From NCBI GenBank assembly GCA_018881555.1, contig JACAXG010000108.1, positions 2,863,299-2,927,298 on the forward strand: a stretch of 64,000 bases of DNA, read 5' to 3'. A model generated the notes under the pieces. It was not told the DNA's origin and made no database searches. It was given only the letters and a program-made list of their open reading frames with translations. This stretch comes from Amblyornis subalaris (taxonomy: Eukaryota > Chordata > Aves > Passeriformes > Ptilonorhynchidae). Below are positions 15,191 through 26,500 of the stretch, one piece after another. Position 1 is the stretch's first letter. Each line of letters opens with the position of its first letter. A program made the position numbers and the translations under genes.

Positions 15191-15650
15191 TGTCGTGATC
15201 CAACAAGTGAGAGATGCCTCTGCTTGAGTGAATGTGCAAATAAGACCATGTGCCGAAGTCAATAATACAGATTTTAATTAATAGTAAATGTGAGGTAGAA
15301 AGATAGAAAGAAATAGAGAAGATGAGGGGGTGAGAGAGATCAAGCACAAGACAATCACCACCTGTGGACCCAGAAGCGTCCTGTTGGTCCTTCTTCAGCC
15401 TTCTCAGTGCTGGGGAGTCCCAGAGTCGTTCTGCTGGGGGTTCCACCTTTATACGGTCCAAGTTCTGTGTATCTCACATAATCCTCATCATTTCATCTTT
15501 GGTGGCTCTTTGGAAAATTTGAGTTTATTCAAGGTAAACATGAAGGAAGACAAATAAGTTACCTCACGTTCATTTTCAGATGCTGCAGAGACCACAATGC
15601 CTGATAACTTCTTAACCTACTACTTAACATATCAAATTACAACACGTTCC
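15191..15650 (-). mobile_element. Solo LTR of an endogenous retrovirus-type element (copy A), antisense in the SYNDIG1 intron
   Basis: Read on the minus strand, this has LTR architecture. A TATA-like GTATAAAG lies at about 15448-15456 and is followed by a Pro-codon-rich leader. A decayed AATAAA-type signal (AATTAAAATC) lies at about 15273-15283, and a U5-like segment ends GGATCACGACA at 15191. It aligns clearly with copy B at 42874-43310 over the signal, the purine-rich run and the 'tcctg(c/t)tggtcc(c/t)tcttca' block. No gag or pol sequence adjoins it. The U3 outer boundary is approximate and no target duplication was identified. Confidence 0.7.
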
Positions 15651-16434
15651 TCAGGAATAGCTTGGGCTGGATCTCCTTCCTAGAAAAATGAAACTGCATC
15701 NGTGGGGGTCAGAGGAATTGCAGACTTCGCAAGCTGGTCTGGCAAATGGTACTCCCAGGAATAGCCCTCCAGGGACAATTCTTGTGCTAGGGAAAAAAAT
15801 CAAACTCTCCTTAGGAAACCAGGCTCTGCCAACAACAGTTCAGAAAGCGCTGTTCTGAAAAGCCCTCAACACATGAAATTGGGACTAGATAAACTGTGAC
15901 ATGTAGGGAAATCATGGGTGATTGTAATACCAAAAACAGTAGCTGAGAAAGCTACTGCTACCAACAAACGAGTGAATCTTACCTCAAGAGTTCTTAGTCT
16001 CACCTCAAGAATCATTAATAAGACAGGGGACTGCATAATTCCCAGAGATTTAGTTTCAGCTCAGAAGGGACACCTGTGGGTGGGAAAATTGATGAACTAA
16101 TTCTCCGATCAAATCTCTTCCTGTCAGGAGGAGAAACCACTCCAGAGACACTTTTAAAACTGCACTTTTTGTCTTTATCTTGTTCTTCCCCAAAATGTGG
16201 CTCAGGGTGTCCAAAGCAGAAACCCTCATCATTCTTGTCTGTTCCGAGGTGGGAGGTGAGGATCGAGGGCTGAGATCTTCTCTGGCAGCACTGAGCAGCA
16301 TCCTCCACCCTTTCCTGTGCTGTGTGACTCATGTTGGAGGGAAGAGACATTGTTATGAATGTAAAGTACCCATCGACGTGGTCTTCCATCACACAAGAGG
16401 AAGAGAACGAGAGACAGACAGAAGGAAATACAGC

Positions 16435-16448
16435 AAAAAAAAAAAAAA
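16435..16448. repeat. A14 homopolymer
   Basis: An uninterrupted run of A follows a purine-rich stretch (agaggaagagaacgagagac). It may be the tail of a decayed retroposed sequence, but no parent sequence was recognised upstream. Confidence 0.8.
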
Positions 16449-19400
16449 GACAGGGCTGGTTCCCTCTCATTTGGTACTGTGGACATACGGCAGGGAGGAA
16501 CAGTGGGTTTGGATTTGGACAAAGGGAATCTACTCTCTACACCAACCTTACACAACAAGTTAGAGGTAGAAAGATATGAATGCAGCTTTTCCCGGAACCT
16601 CCCTATAGCAGGTCCTTCAACAGAGCCCTAAAAAAGTCATCACAGGGTTCTAAAAGCCCTGCTTTTCCTTGTGAAACGGAGAGGAGAATTTCTCCAGGTG
16701 TATTTGTGTATAAACAGCTTAACATGTGAATAACATCTTGCACAAGTCTGTACAACAGTAAGAAGACTTGTGTATGTGTAAACTAGGCTTCACCACCCGC
16801 CATCTTTCTCCAATTTTCTTCTCTTTCATCACAAAACAGTAACATCTACTTAAGAGCCAGAAGCAAAGCAGGAGGGCAAAATCATCTTCCTTACCATAAA
16901 CATCCAAATTTCCTGTGNAAGCCAGGCAAACAGAATTGCCTTCATATCCCAGGCTGAGGTCTCTTTCTCTCAAGTGCAATCAAATGAACAGCTGTTGCTG
17001 TGGAGCTTGTCTAAAAACATCTCTCTGCATTCTGCTCATTCAGTCTCTTATGCCTGCTGTTCCCATTATTATGCTCCTTTTCCAAGCGTCGAAATTTCGC
17101 TCGGACATTTATAGTTTGATCTGTACTCAAAGACAATCAAACACCACAGGCAACACCAGCCAGGGGCTGAATCACGTCTTTGCTTATGTCATATTTTCAA
17201 ATTCCAGCAGAATACTTTGCTACCAAAATGATCCAATGTCTGAAACACAGATGTTATGATAGTTGATCACGCAAAAAAGGCAGACTCATGCTGTTCTTCA
17301 CGTACACCCTCATCCCCTCATTCACACTCCCTTCTCTTGAACCTTTCGTGTATTTCCAGGGATAAATCTTGGTCCCAGGATATCTCCCTCTACCAACACA
17401 GCATCATTTAATTTAGTGGCANTAGAGATACCATTTCTCAGGCCACTGCTTTTCACCTGCCACCTCTCTGTTCAGGAGCTTGGCAGGATATTGTAAAGGC
17501 TGGAAGTTAACATGATATTGCAGGGAAAAGAAGGGGGTGCTCACAATGAAGGAAATGCCACTTGAAAGGCTGGATAAAGAAAGGTTAGATTAAACTGTGT
17601 ATCTGTTTGGAAGTACCTGCATTTTGGGTGACATCTGCTCCCCATTGTTTCCTCAGTAAGCTCCAGACAGAGAATGTCTGTTTGAGACTCATGTCCGTTC
17701 CCTGGGCCATCCTTTCAGCAGAAATGACAGAAACCTCTGGAAGAGCTCTTTGCCACCTGAAAGTTACCACAGGCTGCACTTTCCATTGTACCATGGGCAT
17801 AATGGAATTTTCAAATGCCTGACAGAACAAAGAACAATTTGTCCTTTATTTAGTTCCTGATTTCTGCCTGTGGAGCTGTTTGTTTGGACTGCATAGTCCC
17901 TTCGATGCTCTCCTCGGGACTGAAAACTATTCTGCCATGTCCCAGCCCCTATGCTGGGTGTCTGTCAGTCCCATGCTTTCCCCTGCTGACTGGCACTCCC
18001 CTGCTGTCATTGTCATGGTCCTGAGCCAGATCCCGACTTCACCCTTTACCCATCCGTGTCTTTAGCAAAGACACTGGAGTCTTTTTCTCACCATCAGTGG
18101 AAATAAGTNGTGTAAGCCTGAAGGTGGAATATATTGCCCAAAAATTAGAGATCAGCAGAAGTACAAGTTAGGCAAGTTAAAAAGAGCAGACAGAGCGTTT
18201 GACTGGAAGAAAGACAGAAGATACAGAGCTACGCCTCATTCTTTGGCATTTTTTTGCAAGTCACTTGAAGAACTAAAACTCAGGGTCCAGCCAGTGGCTG
18301 CATGGAGCCTGTGCATCCCTGTCCTTTCTGGCTGTTTGTTCCTATGAAAAGAAATCCTTTCATCACCTGATCAAAGGGGTCGGGATAATCTCTTCTCTTT
18401 CTGCATGGGGCCAATCCTGCCCTCCAGCCTCGGGGAGATGAGGCAGGNTTAATAATTGTGATCAGTGTGTTCCTTGTTTCCAGATACTGCGTACCAGAAG
18501 GTATTTTGAGAGTATGATATATGAGTCACTGTGGGATGCAGCAGAATGTTTTAGCCTTGCAGCTTGGAGGTACATTATTCATCTTCTCTGGGCCTATAAA
18601 ACACGCAGCCCAGAGACATCCTGAATGTGGCCTGCAGAAGCTCAACTTGAACCTCCAAGGAAGTTCCCTGAAAGTGTTTCTAAAAGGGACATTCATTTTT
18701 TTTAGTTAAACAAAAGAAGATAATCCTTCCAGATCTCCTTACCGCTTCTTCCCCCACCCCTCCCGACTCTTCTGGCTTACTTCCAAGGCCTCTAAAGAGA
18801 AGATCGATTGGGGGCTGGTATTTGCTAAAATCCTTGTTTTCAGCTTTGTAGCACCCAACCTTCATCACAGCCTGTAACCCCTGATTCTATCCAAAGCTGT
18901 GTTAAATTAATATATCCATCATCTGGCTGCCAGCCACAGCCTTGCCAGGGAAGGCAAGAAGTGAATGGACAGAAGTACTATACAACTCCACAGATAACAC
19001 AATTTTGATTAGGAAGAACTCTAACTTCAGCCACTTTCAAGCACATTAGGATAGGTCGAGACACTTGTTTTTGAGACACTTAGCTTGAAGAGGCCATAGT
19101 GGATTAAGCCCTCTGTTAGTAGGGCGTTTGGATCTTCATTCCTACACCAGTCCTGGCTNTACTATTCTCTGAAAGAGATATTGCTGAAAAAGCTATAGAA
19201 AAGCTGGTGTATCTGGGTGTGATTTGGCTCTCTGATCTACACGAGACATTTCCNGACCTCATGGATTTTGCCAGAGCACAGACATCCCTCATGTGGAAAA
19301 CTCAGCAGGGTGTCATTTCTTCGTGTCAGGGATGAAATGGACTGGGTCTTAAATAGTTGGATTGGTCCCAAAACCAAGGGACTTTCTCAAATTGATTAAA

Positions 19401-21410
19401 ACAACCAAAGACCTGATCCCAATTATAGAAAAAAAAAATCAAGAAAAACTGTTTCTTATCTGCCAGATGCTGAAGTATTAAATTTGGCCTCAATTGCATT
19501 TTGTTTGNTAAGTATTTTCAGATCCTTTTAGCTTAAAACTGCAGAAATGCTGTAATTTTCATATAATGACATTGAGTGGTAATGTGAGGGTTTTGCTAAT
19601 TAGGAAATAGCATCAAAGAATTTTCTTATTACTAAGCAAATTCTTTCAGACTACTCTTTCACAGATGAAGGCTGGTTTCTGTGTGGATGGATTCTCCATC
19701 TCAATGTAAATCTTTCTGAATGGAATAAAGGGGGACTATAAGATTGTCCTTCCCATGTGCCCTTACCAATGCAGCCTAGATTTGAAATTCCATATAGGAG
19801 GGATATAATTTTCCTAAATCACAAAATACGCATTTAGAGGGGAAAAATGCACTACCACACTGCATCATAAAGTCTGGAGCCGCAAAATTCAAAACCTTCA
19901 TGGCAGCACATGACTAATGCAAGACATCTAGTTTTGGTAGGGTGAACATTTTAATGAGAAACTGGATTTTTACCATGAGTCCAATCCTTTCACAAAAATC
20001 AGGGCTGTCCTCAAAGAGTTCATAAAAAAAAAAAAAGTCTTTTTGAGCAGGTTTCTTGCTAGGTTGAAGATCCTATCAGGAAAAAAGGCTATTAGTATTT
20101 GAAAAATCAGCCTTCTGAATCCTTTTGGGCCTCTCAGCTCATCATCTTTGGTAGATACAACCTCTTCTATTGAAGCGATCAAGATAGACTGTCAAATTTT
20201 CAGATTATTTGACATTTTGACNAATGGTTTCTTCTCCCCTTGACTTCTCATCTATTTTTAGGTGAAGAAATGCTGGTTTAAAACTTTACAAAGTTTCATT
20301 TAAAAGAGGTCAACCCAAATGTTGCAGATTTTTCCATAACATAAAGTGACATTTCAGAAATGTCAATTCGAATTGTTGTATCATTTTTAAACTTTCCCTC
20401 CATTTTGGGGGGTTGAACCTGTCCTGCCTCTGTTTATCCAAGAGCTCTGTTATCTTCATTGCTGTGCATTTACCTCCATCCAATTTCAGCAAAAGGAGCC
20501 TCTCAAATCAAGACTGGTTCTGTGATGGGCAGCAGGAGGAGAGCTGAGGTTCTTTCTAAACCTTCCTCTGCTTTCCTTGCCAAAGCTTTTAAGAGACTCT
20601 AGCGTGATCCCCAAAGGCCTCTTTTTAGTCTTTGGAGGTTCTGGACAAGAAGATCATAAAATCCTCAGTTACTCTGCAGAGAGGCTTTGCAAAGTGAGTA
20701 GGATGCCTTCCCCACCTAAACCAAAGGACATGACAGCAGGTGTAGACCTGGTGTTGTTTCTGCCTTGCTGTTTTGAAACAGCTCCCTCCAGCCTGCAGCC
20801 TTGCCTGTATTGTTTGGTATTGTTTCTGCCTGAAATATTCATAGAGCATTATGCTTAAAAAATTAGGTTGATGAATGAGAAGAGACAGTTCTCCTAATAA
20901 AGTCATTGACAGAAAGGCCGAAGCAATTTTTTTTTTCTGTGTGGAAGCTTGGCGTTTGGCTGCTGCAAATTGGTCTGAGTAGCAAAAAAATTTTTTTAAA
21001 AGGCCAAAAATAGAGTAGTAGATGACACTGGAGAAGAAAGTGTCCCAGCAAATCAAGCATTTATGGAGACACACAATTAAAGCATTGAGGATTCCTCACT
21101 CATTGTAATGAGGGAACAGAGACTGTCTCAGAACTTATGGAGCTCATTTGCTTATACAAGACCTGTCTTGTAGGTGACAGATCTCTTATTGTCTGCCAGG
21201 TGTCCCTGCTTGATACCAGACCATGGTCTATAAAAATGACACCCTCCTTTGAGATGCTGCTAGTTCCATCCCCATCTTAATCATGCAAATAACTTCATTT
21301 GGCTAAAAAAGTGTCTGACTGCTAACCACTTTACTGTCATGTCCCAGGATCGTGTTTCAGCCGAGAAATTAGCATCACATCTCTACTTCCAGGTAGAACA
21401 AATAAATATA

Positions 21411-21442
21411 TGGCATTGTTGTCGTTGTTGCATCTCTTGCAG
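21411..21442 (+). other. 3' splice acceptor of the SYNDIG1 last exon
   Basis: The intron ends with a T-rich tract and TTGCAG immediately before the conserved coding start. The tract is unusual in being built from TTG units (ttgttgtcgttgttg) instead of uninterrupted pyrimidines. The acceptor position fits the known residue context, where the preceding exon should end just before the Thr-Asn-Lys-Ala segment. Confidence 0.85.
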
Positions 21443-21601
21443 ACAAACAAAGCGGTAGCCAAGGGGGACTTCCACCACGCAAGCTCCAGCTCCCGGCGAG
21501 CTCTCTTCCTGGCGGTCCTGTCCATCACAATCGGAACTGGCATCTACGTCGGGGTAGCCGTGGCTCTTATTGCCTATCTGTCAAAAAACAACCATCTATG
21601 A
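21443..21601 (+). CDS. SYNDIG1: SYNDIG1 terminal coding exon (C-terminal 52 residues, partial gene)
   Basis: This exon encodes the C-terminus of synapse differentiation-inducing protein 1, a CD225/dispanin-family, type II membrane protein that associates with AMPA receptors and promotes excitatory synapse maturation. Seen: an acceptor AG at 21441-21442, then an open frame starting [10 protein letters not shown], a Ser/Arg stretch (SSSSRR, about residues 14-19), one strong hydrophobic helix (about residues 20-46, with the Gly-rich [10 protein letters not shown] core), a tail ending SKNNHL, and TGA at 21599-21601. From family knowledge, the helix is the membrane anchor and the short tail is extracellular. 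The paralogue SYNDIG1L has a more divergent end, so SYNDIG1 is the better match. The earlier part of the CD225 domain, with its juxtamembrane Cys residues, must lie in upstream exons that I could not find here. The frame opens directly at the acceptor, so any ATG upstream of 21443 is intronic. Local GC and CpG are clearly above the flanks. Confidence 0.93.
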   Translation, partial: TNKAVAKGDFHHASSSSRRALFLAVLSITIGTGIYVGVAVALIAYLSKNNHL

Positions 21602-21900
21602 GCCTCAGGAAAGGGGGAAGAACCAGCCAGCCCGGCNCCTGCGCTGCAGAGGTCCCCAGCACGTCAGACTGCGCGATTTCCCAAAAAGAGACAAACACTT
21701 TCTGGGGGCAGGTACAGGATGAGATGGGCTTGTGCGTTATCGTAGGGTGGGAAGCTGGCGGGGCTGGGGGAAGTTCCACCATTTGTGATGCACAAGTCTT
21801 GCTTATCTTCATCAACCCCTGTACAAAAAAAAAGGGAAAGAAAGAGGAAAAGAGAGACAAAGGATGATNAAAGAAAAAATAAAGGGAAGGAAGACGGGGG
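21602..21900 (+). other. SYNDIG1: SYNDIG1 3' UTR (proximal form)
   Basis: This is the sequence after the TGA up to an AATAAA and its GT-rich downstream element. It starts moderately GC-rich and becomes strongly purine-rich (A/G runs at about 21825-21895). The end is inferred from the polyadenylation signal. Longer 3' UTR forms reaching later AT-rich sequence cannot be excluded without transcript data. Confidence 0.6.
21878..21883 (+). terminator. Polyadenylation signal AATAAA with downstream GT-rich element
   Basis: A canonical AATAAA lies 277 bases after the stop codon. About 20 bases later comes a G/T-rich stretch (gatgtgtggagaagggtgttttg, roughly 21899-21921) of the kind bound by CstF. 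Spacing fits cleavage near 21895-21900. It is the first good signal after the stop. Confidence 0.6.
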
Positions 21901-22802
21901 ATGTGTGGAGAAGGGTGTTTTGCCTTTGCCTTCTTTTCAATATGGTGTTTACAAGCATCTGGCAAATTGAGCTGTTCTCTCAATATCTTCTTGGTCACCT
22001 GAACTTTGCAGCCAGCATGAGCTTGTGCTTAATTTGCTTGTTAAGCACGGCACTGAGGTNTGGGAAAGCATGGACAGTGACTGGTTCTCTGAAAGAGCAA
22101 TATAAAAACAAGAGGAAGAACGTGGCTCTTTTTGTCTTTTGAACGCAGGACTCACTTGCCTAAGAGTGAATCAGACACCTCAGCGTAGAGTGGTATTGCC
22201 TACTCTTGTTTGGGGTAGGTTTCCACGGAAGGAGAAAAGGAAATTAAAAATATTTTTCCTTCCTTTCCTTGTTTTCGGGTTAAGGTGTGCCCCACAGGCC
22301 CTCTCAGTGAAGAACAGCTGAGGTTACTCCTGCATGACTCGGCTCCGCAGACAGAGTGCAATTTCAAAGTAACACGGGATCCGTTGTAAAATTAATTCCT
22401 CCATCCAGTCACATTGTGATAACAGCACTTTACTGTGGCACATTGCTCATCTGGGCTGCTCCACCTCGCCGTGGAGACCTGCACAGCGGTCAGTGCAAGA
22501 AACCTGGGGAAAAACGCAAACTGAAATACTAATAAGTTTTTAATTAAAAATCANGGTAAAGCATGGGAATTAACCAGAGAAAGGAATGCTTCATACATTT
22601 CTGGGGTCCTGCTCATACACAGACCAGTGAAGACCACTCAGATTAGAAGCTCACAGCTCAGCTGTGGATCAGGGACACAGCATAGCCATGGAGAGACAAG
22701 TCCATTCCCCAATAAGCAGAGCAATGGTAAATTGTAGGGGAATCGAGCATTGTCCTTACTTCACTGACTGAAATAATACATTTATTTTCTTTACTGGCTC
22801 CC

Positions 22803-22875
22803 CACACTCANTTATTTTTTTGTCTTACAGATTTCCCTGCACTTAACTATTTTTTTGTCTTAGCATTTCGTCCCA
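22803..22875 (+). repeat. Imperfect ~35-bp tandem duplication containing two acceptor-like motifs
   Basis: Two successive units each contain 'c-a-c-t-(c/t)-a-a-(n)-t-a-t' followed by TTTTTTTGTCTTA and AG. Each unit therefore carries a polypyrimidine tract plus AG that looks like a splice acceptor. No coding frame follows either copy. Confidence 0.6.
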
Positions 22876-22897
22876 CCAAGGGTGTATCGGCATAGAC

Positions 22898-22921
22898 ATA
22901 TATATGTAGCTACATATATAT
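22898..22921. repeat. 24-bp perfect AT-rich palindrome
   Basis: The sequence is symmetric around GTAGCTAC, flanked by alternating AT on each side, and then runs into a (TA)n(CA)n microsatellite to about 22934. Such sequences can extrude cruciforms and are prone to length change. Confidence 0.85.
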
Positions 22922-23378
22922 ATATACACACAGNGAGGAAAACCAATCAAATCAATGACCATTTTATTATTTAACTGCCTCGTGTTTTCACAAACATGGT
23001 TTCTTTAAACAAGGATGTCATCAAAGACCTGTTTTTCCAACTCTATTGTGTGTCATCTTTGCTCTTGGGACAGTTTTTTCCTCTTGTTTTGGGTTTCCAT
23101 GATTTTGGTTTTAATTTGACTTCTTTTATTTTAGGGGGGAGAACAAACACATGCAATCCTATTTTTCTGGTAGCTATACAGTTTATTAAAACACATGGTA
23201 TACAGCTACTGGTGCTTTGTGTGACAATTTTTTGGGAGGGATGTGAAGCATTAGACTGAGAGAAACTCGCCCCAATGCACCCAGTTCAGCTACCTCAAGA
23301 GCTCCTTGTATGGACCATCTCATGCTCTACCTGGACCCAAAAGCCTGTTGTAGTCACTGACGGGTTTTTTGGCATTGA

Positions 23379-23510
23379 ATTCATAGAACCAGAGAATGAT
23401 TTCATTTGGAAGGGACCTTAAAGATCACTTAGATCCAACCCCCAGCCATGGACAGGGATTGCATCCACATTGGATGGCAAATTATTGGGCTTCAAGCTAA
23501 GTCTGGAGAC
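23379..23510 (-). mobile_element. CR1 LINE 3' end
   Basis: A classic avian CR1 terminus read from the minus strand. It includes 'tcatagaaccagagaatgat' (the decayed ATTCTATGAT-type terminal repeat), then 'tttggaagggacctt', 'aaagatcacttagatccaac' and 'ccccagccatggacaggg'. It is 5'-truncated like nearly all CR1 copies and lies 1.5 kb past the inferred SYNDIG1 polyadenylation site. It is the best single indicator that the genome is avian. Confidence 0.92.
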
Positions 23511-26500
23511 TGGTAATATGCTCCTAGTCCCTTCTACATATATATGATCCATGGTTTGTGGGAAATATAGTCTTTTTCATAAAGCCTGAACTTTGGAGTA
23601 CATGGTATTGAATAAAAAACTCTGATTATTCATTTAAAAGGNAAGGAACTAGTATTTTCTAGCCTTGATTTGCAGTTAACCTGGAGTTCAAAAAAATTAG
23701 AAAGCACATACAGGTACTGCAAGGTCATTAAACAAGCCTAGCAACAATAATAATAATAATGTCATTTTGAAACCNGTCTTGTGGTTGAGGACTCTGCCTT
23801 ACGATTTTTGGTGATTGTGCTNGCTGAATATTGATCTGAGAGGCAAAAGCCAGCTCTGGACCTAGAAGAAACTTTCCCAGAAGGACAGCCTTAAAAATAC
23901 CATAAAGGCCCTTGCACCTAGCTTTAAAAATAGCATCCCAAATGTGGGGAGTGCAGCTTTCCATGTCTCCAGGACACCCCAACAGACAGTAAACAGGAGC
24001 AGCAGCACTGTGTGAAAGACCTACATGGCAGGAGCACNCCTGGAAACATCACCTGGCTGAAAGTTGATGCTCTTGTTCTTCATATCCTGAAGCAACCCAC
24101 TGTGTGACAAGGAGCTGGCACATGGAATGGCAGTCATGGTGNTGAGCAAGGAAGCTAAAGGGGGCTGGCATGCTGAGGAGGTGGACCTGGGCCTCAGTGC
24201 AGACCAAAGCGGGGATAAAGCTCCCATTGATTGTTTTTGTGCCTTAGTATAGGTCCAATTTCCTGATCGTCTGAACGGGNAGTCACTGAGGAGCTGAACA
24301 GGGACCTGTGTCTTCCTAAGAAAAGTGATGTTGTCACGGCCTGCTGCAACATCTCCGGTTGGCAGAACAGATATAGTCCTCTAAAGGTCTAAAATCCTCT
24401 AAATTTATGGCACGAGGACTAGAAATTGCCACCAAACCCAGTGGTACAGTCTGAGCTTCTGCTGAGCAAGGACCTCTGAATTTGGGTGTGAAGGGTTTGC
24501 TCTTCAGTTGTGAGCAAGGTTCTGATGAAGGGAGGCCTAATTTGAGAGGAAACATTCGATTCAGGGTTTCCTCAGCTCAGTCTTCAGAGTTGCCACATGC
24601 TGTGATGTGGTTGAAACAGATGAACCCGCTCTGAGGAGGAGCAGCTGCTCTCTCTGAGACAGCACCAGCTTTTGCCCCACATGGTCCTTGTCACCTCCAA
24701 GAAGGTCCACATGCAGTGGGCTCATGTGTTTGGATACAGGGAGATCTTTAGTTNACAATGGATCTCTGTCATCCCAGGAAGAGAGGAGAGAAGCCTTTCT
24801 GAAGTGAGACCTTTTTGCCATATTGGCTCAACCAGGAGGTGTTAAAGAAATGGCACTGGTACCTTTAACCAGATGACAAGTGGTTGTGATAGCTAAGATC
24901 AGCTACAAGGAAAAATCCCAAACTGTAAAATCCAGGATNGGAAAGCGCCAGTGTAATTGCATAATGTAGGGTGTCATTGCNGATTAACCTCAAAAGATGC
25001 ATGGGGAGTGCTGGAGATTCACTAAGAGGAAAGAAAAAAAATCCTTCTTTGTGAAAGTCTCCGTTCGAGGGAACAGAGACACTCAGCAAATAATGTGCTG
25101 GGTCAGAGCCTAATATTGCATCTGCCATCTGACAAGATTTCATAACTCCCTGGTACCTCCATTGATTTTTTGTGCCTTCATTTGGGAATCTCCTAGCCTG
25201 GAGCATTTTTATAGGTCAGCCCGAAATTAATTTCTCCCACCGTCCAGGCAGTTCCCACCATACAGCCAGCTTGCAAGAGCTCCCTGCTGAGGCAACAAGA
25301 GGGCATAGCTTGGGAACATCACCGTACACCAAGGCTGGAACAGCAGTGACGGTGGCACCTACCTTATCTGGGCTGGCTGCCACGCATCTCTCACAATTTG
25401 GGAAATGCCACCTGCTGAGTTGCAAAGGAAATTCAAAGGCAGCCAAAAATTTAATGCTATTAAGTGCCTATAAACGTCACTGTAAGGAAGATACGAGAAA
25501 GGTCACAAAGAGAGAGTGCTCTGTGTTTTAGATATCAGAGAACACACTGCTAAAAGTCCCAATCAGTGGTGGAACCTCAGTCAGAGGACACAACAGGCCA
25601 CGTCTGCACAGGAGCAGGCTTCATTAGCCTCAGAGATCATTACACTTGGCTGAGCAAGGCAAGGCCACAGGATGAGAACTTGCAGAAGGGCTGCACCTGA
25701 GAGACCTGTTATGTGCCTAATTTCTCCAGGGCAAGATGCAGTGCAAACATCCNTCCTTGGCTTAGACACCTTCAGATCCCAGACAGGAGGCAGAGGTGGA
25801 GATGGGCAACAAGAACAGTGTCAGCTTTCTCGATTAAACCAACCCAACCCTTTTCAGCACCCTGCACCAACTTCTTTCTGCATCAGGCCAGCACAAAGGA
25901 TGCTCTTTACTGGCTTTGCTCACAGATGCTGCTTTACTGGCACACTCAGCAAAGGATGGTCAGGAAGTCAGATCACCAGAGCACATGGTCCNGCTTCTCT
26001 TGAGAACAAAAGAACATTGGGTTTTACTTCAGACATCGTGGCATGACTCACTGGTGCAGACATCAGGACCACAGCGGTGCCAAAGGAACGACAGCAGGAG
26101 CTGCCAACACTGTTACAGCTTAAGGTTGTGTGGTGAGCACAACATATGTCTGCTATTTACAGATCGTGAGGCAGCTCTGGTGAACCTACTCCAAGCAATT
26201 GCCAGAAGGTGGGTGGTTCTCCTCAGTGCCATCACATTTCCCTCCTTGGACATGTCCAGGTGTGCTTAGGACTGGGTGCTCCAGCCATTNCAGGGTCTGT
26301 AGAAGGACCTGAGNGGTGGGAAANGCTCTNCGAGGGAGATTTTGTGGGGTGGNAGGTAGGAGAGAATCTGTAATTTGCTGTATCCAGTCTATGACTGCAC
26401 ACAGCCAGAGTGCCATGTGGCTGGGAAGAAAGCCACCTTCTCTTGGCTGACAACTCTGTGTTGCTTTGGTCAAAACCCTCCCTCTGAAGAATCTCCTTGC

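Larger units (their letters stand above)
1..21442 (+). other. Presumed final intron of SYNDIG1 (partial)
   Basis: No earlier SYNDIG1 exon was recognised by eye. In particular, I saw nothing resembling the expected upstream CD225 segment with its Cys-Cys-Phe-Trp-Pro type core. SYNDIG1 is known to have very long introns, so this whole stretch is inferred to be its last intron. It contains no convincing coding exon. Recognisable contents are a possible old CR1 at 3.8 kb, an L3/MIR-like repeat at 10.1 kb and a solo LTR at 15.2 kb, each listed separately. Confidence 0.65.
21901..23378. other. Non-coding flank after SYNDIG1
   Basis: AT-rich sequence with no coding frame I trust. It contains the tandem acceptor-like duplication and the AT palindrome listed separately, and a T-rich zone at about 23030-23140. 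It could include distal 3' UTR of SYNDIG1 if a later polyadenylation site is used. Confidence 0.5.

Noticed and set aside
14907..15461. 184-codon minus-strand frame
   Set aside because: Most of it lies across LTR copy A, so it reads through U3/R/U5 and flank. It is not a gene.
21410..21442. ATG at 21410 as a start codon giving a 63-residue protein
   Set aside because: The 11 residues before Thr-Asn-Lys are intronic, since the splice acceptor AG falls exactly where the conserved sequence begins.
1..21442. Earlier SYNDIG1 exons
   Set aside because: I looked for the CD225 segment that precedes the last exon and found no candidate, so these exons are taken to lie outside the window.
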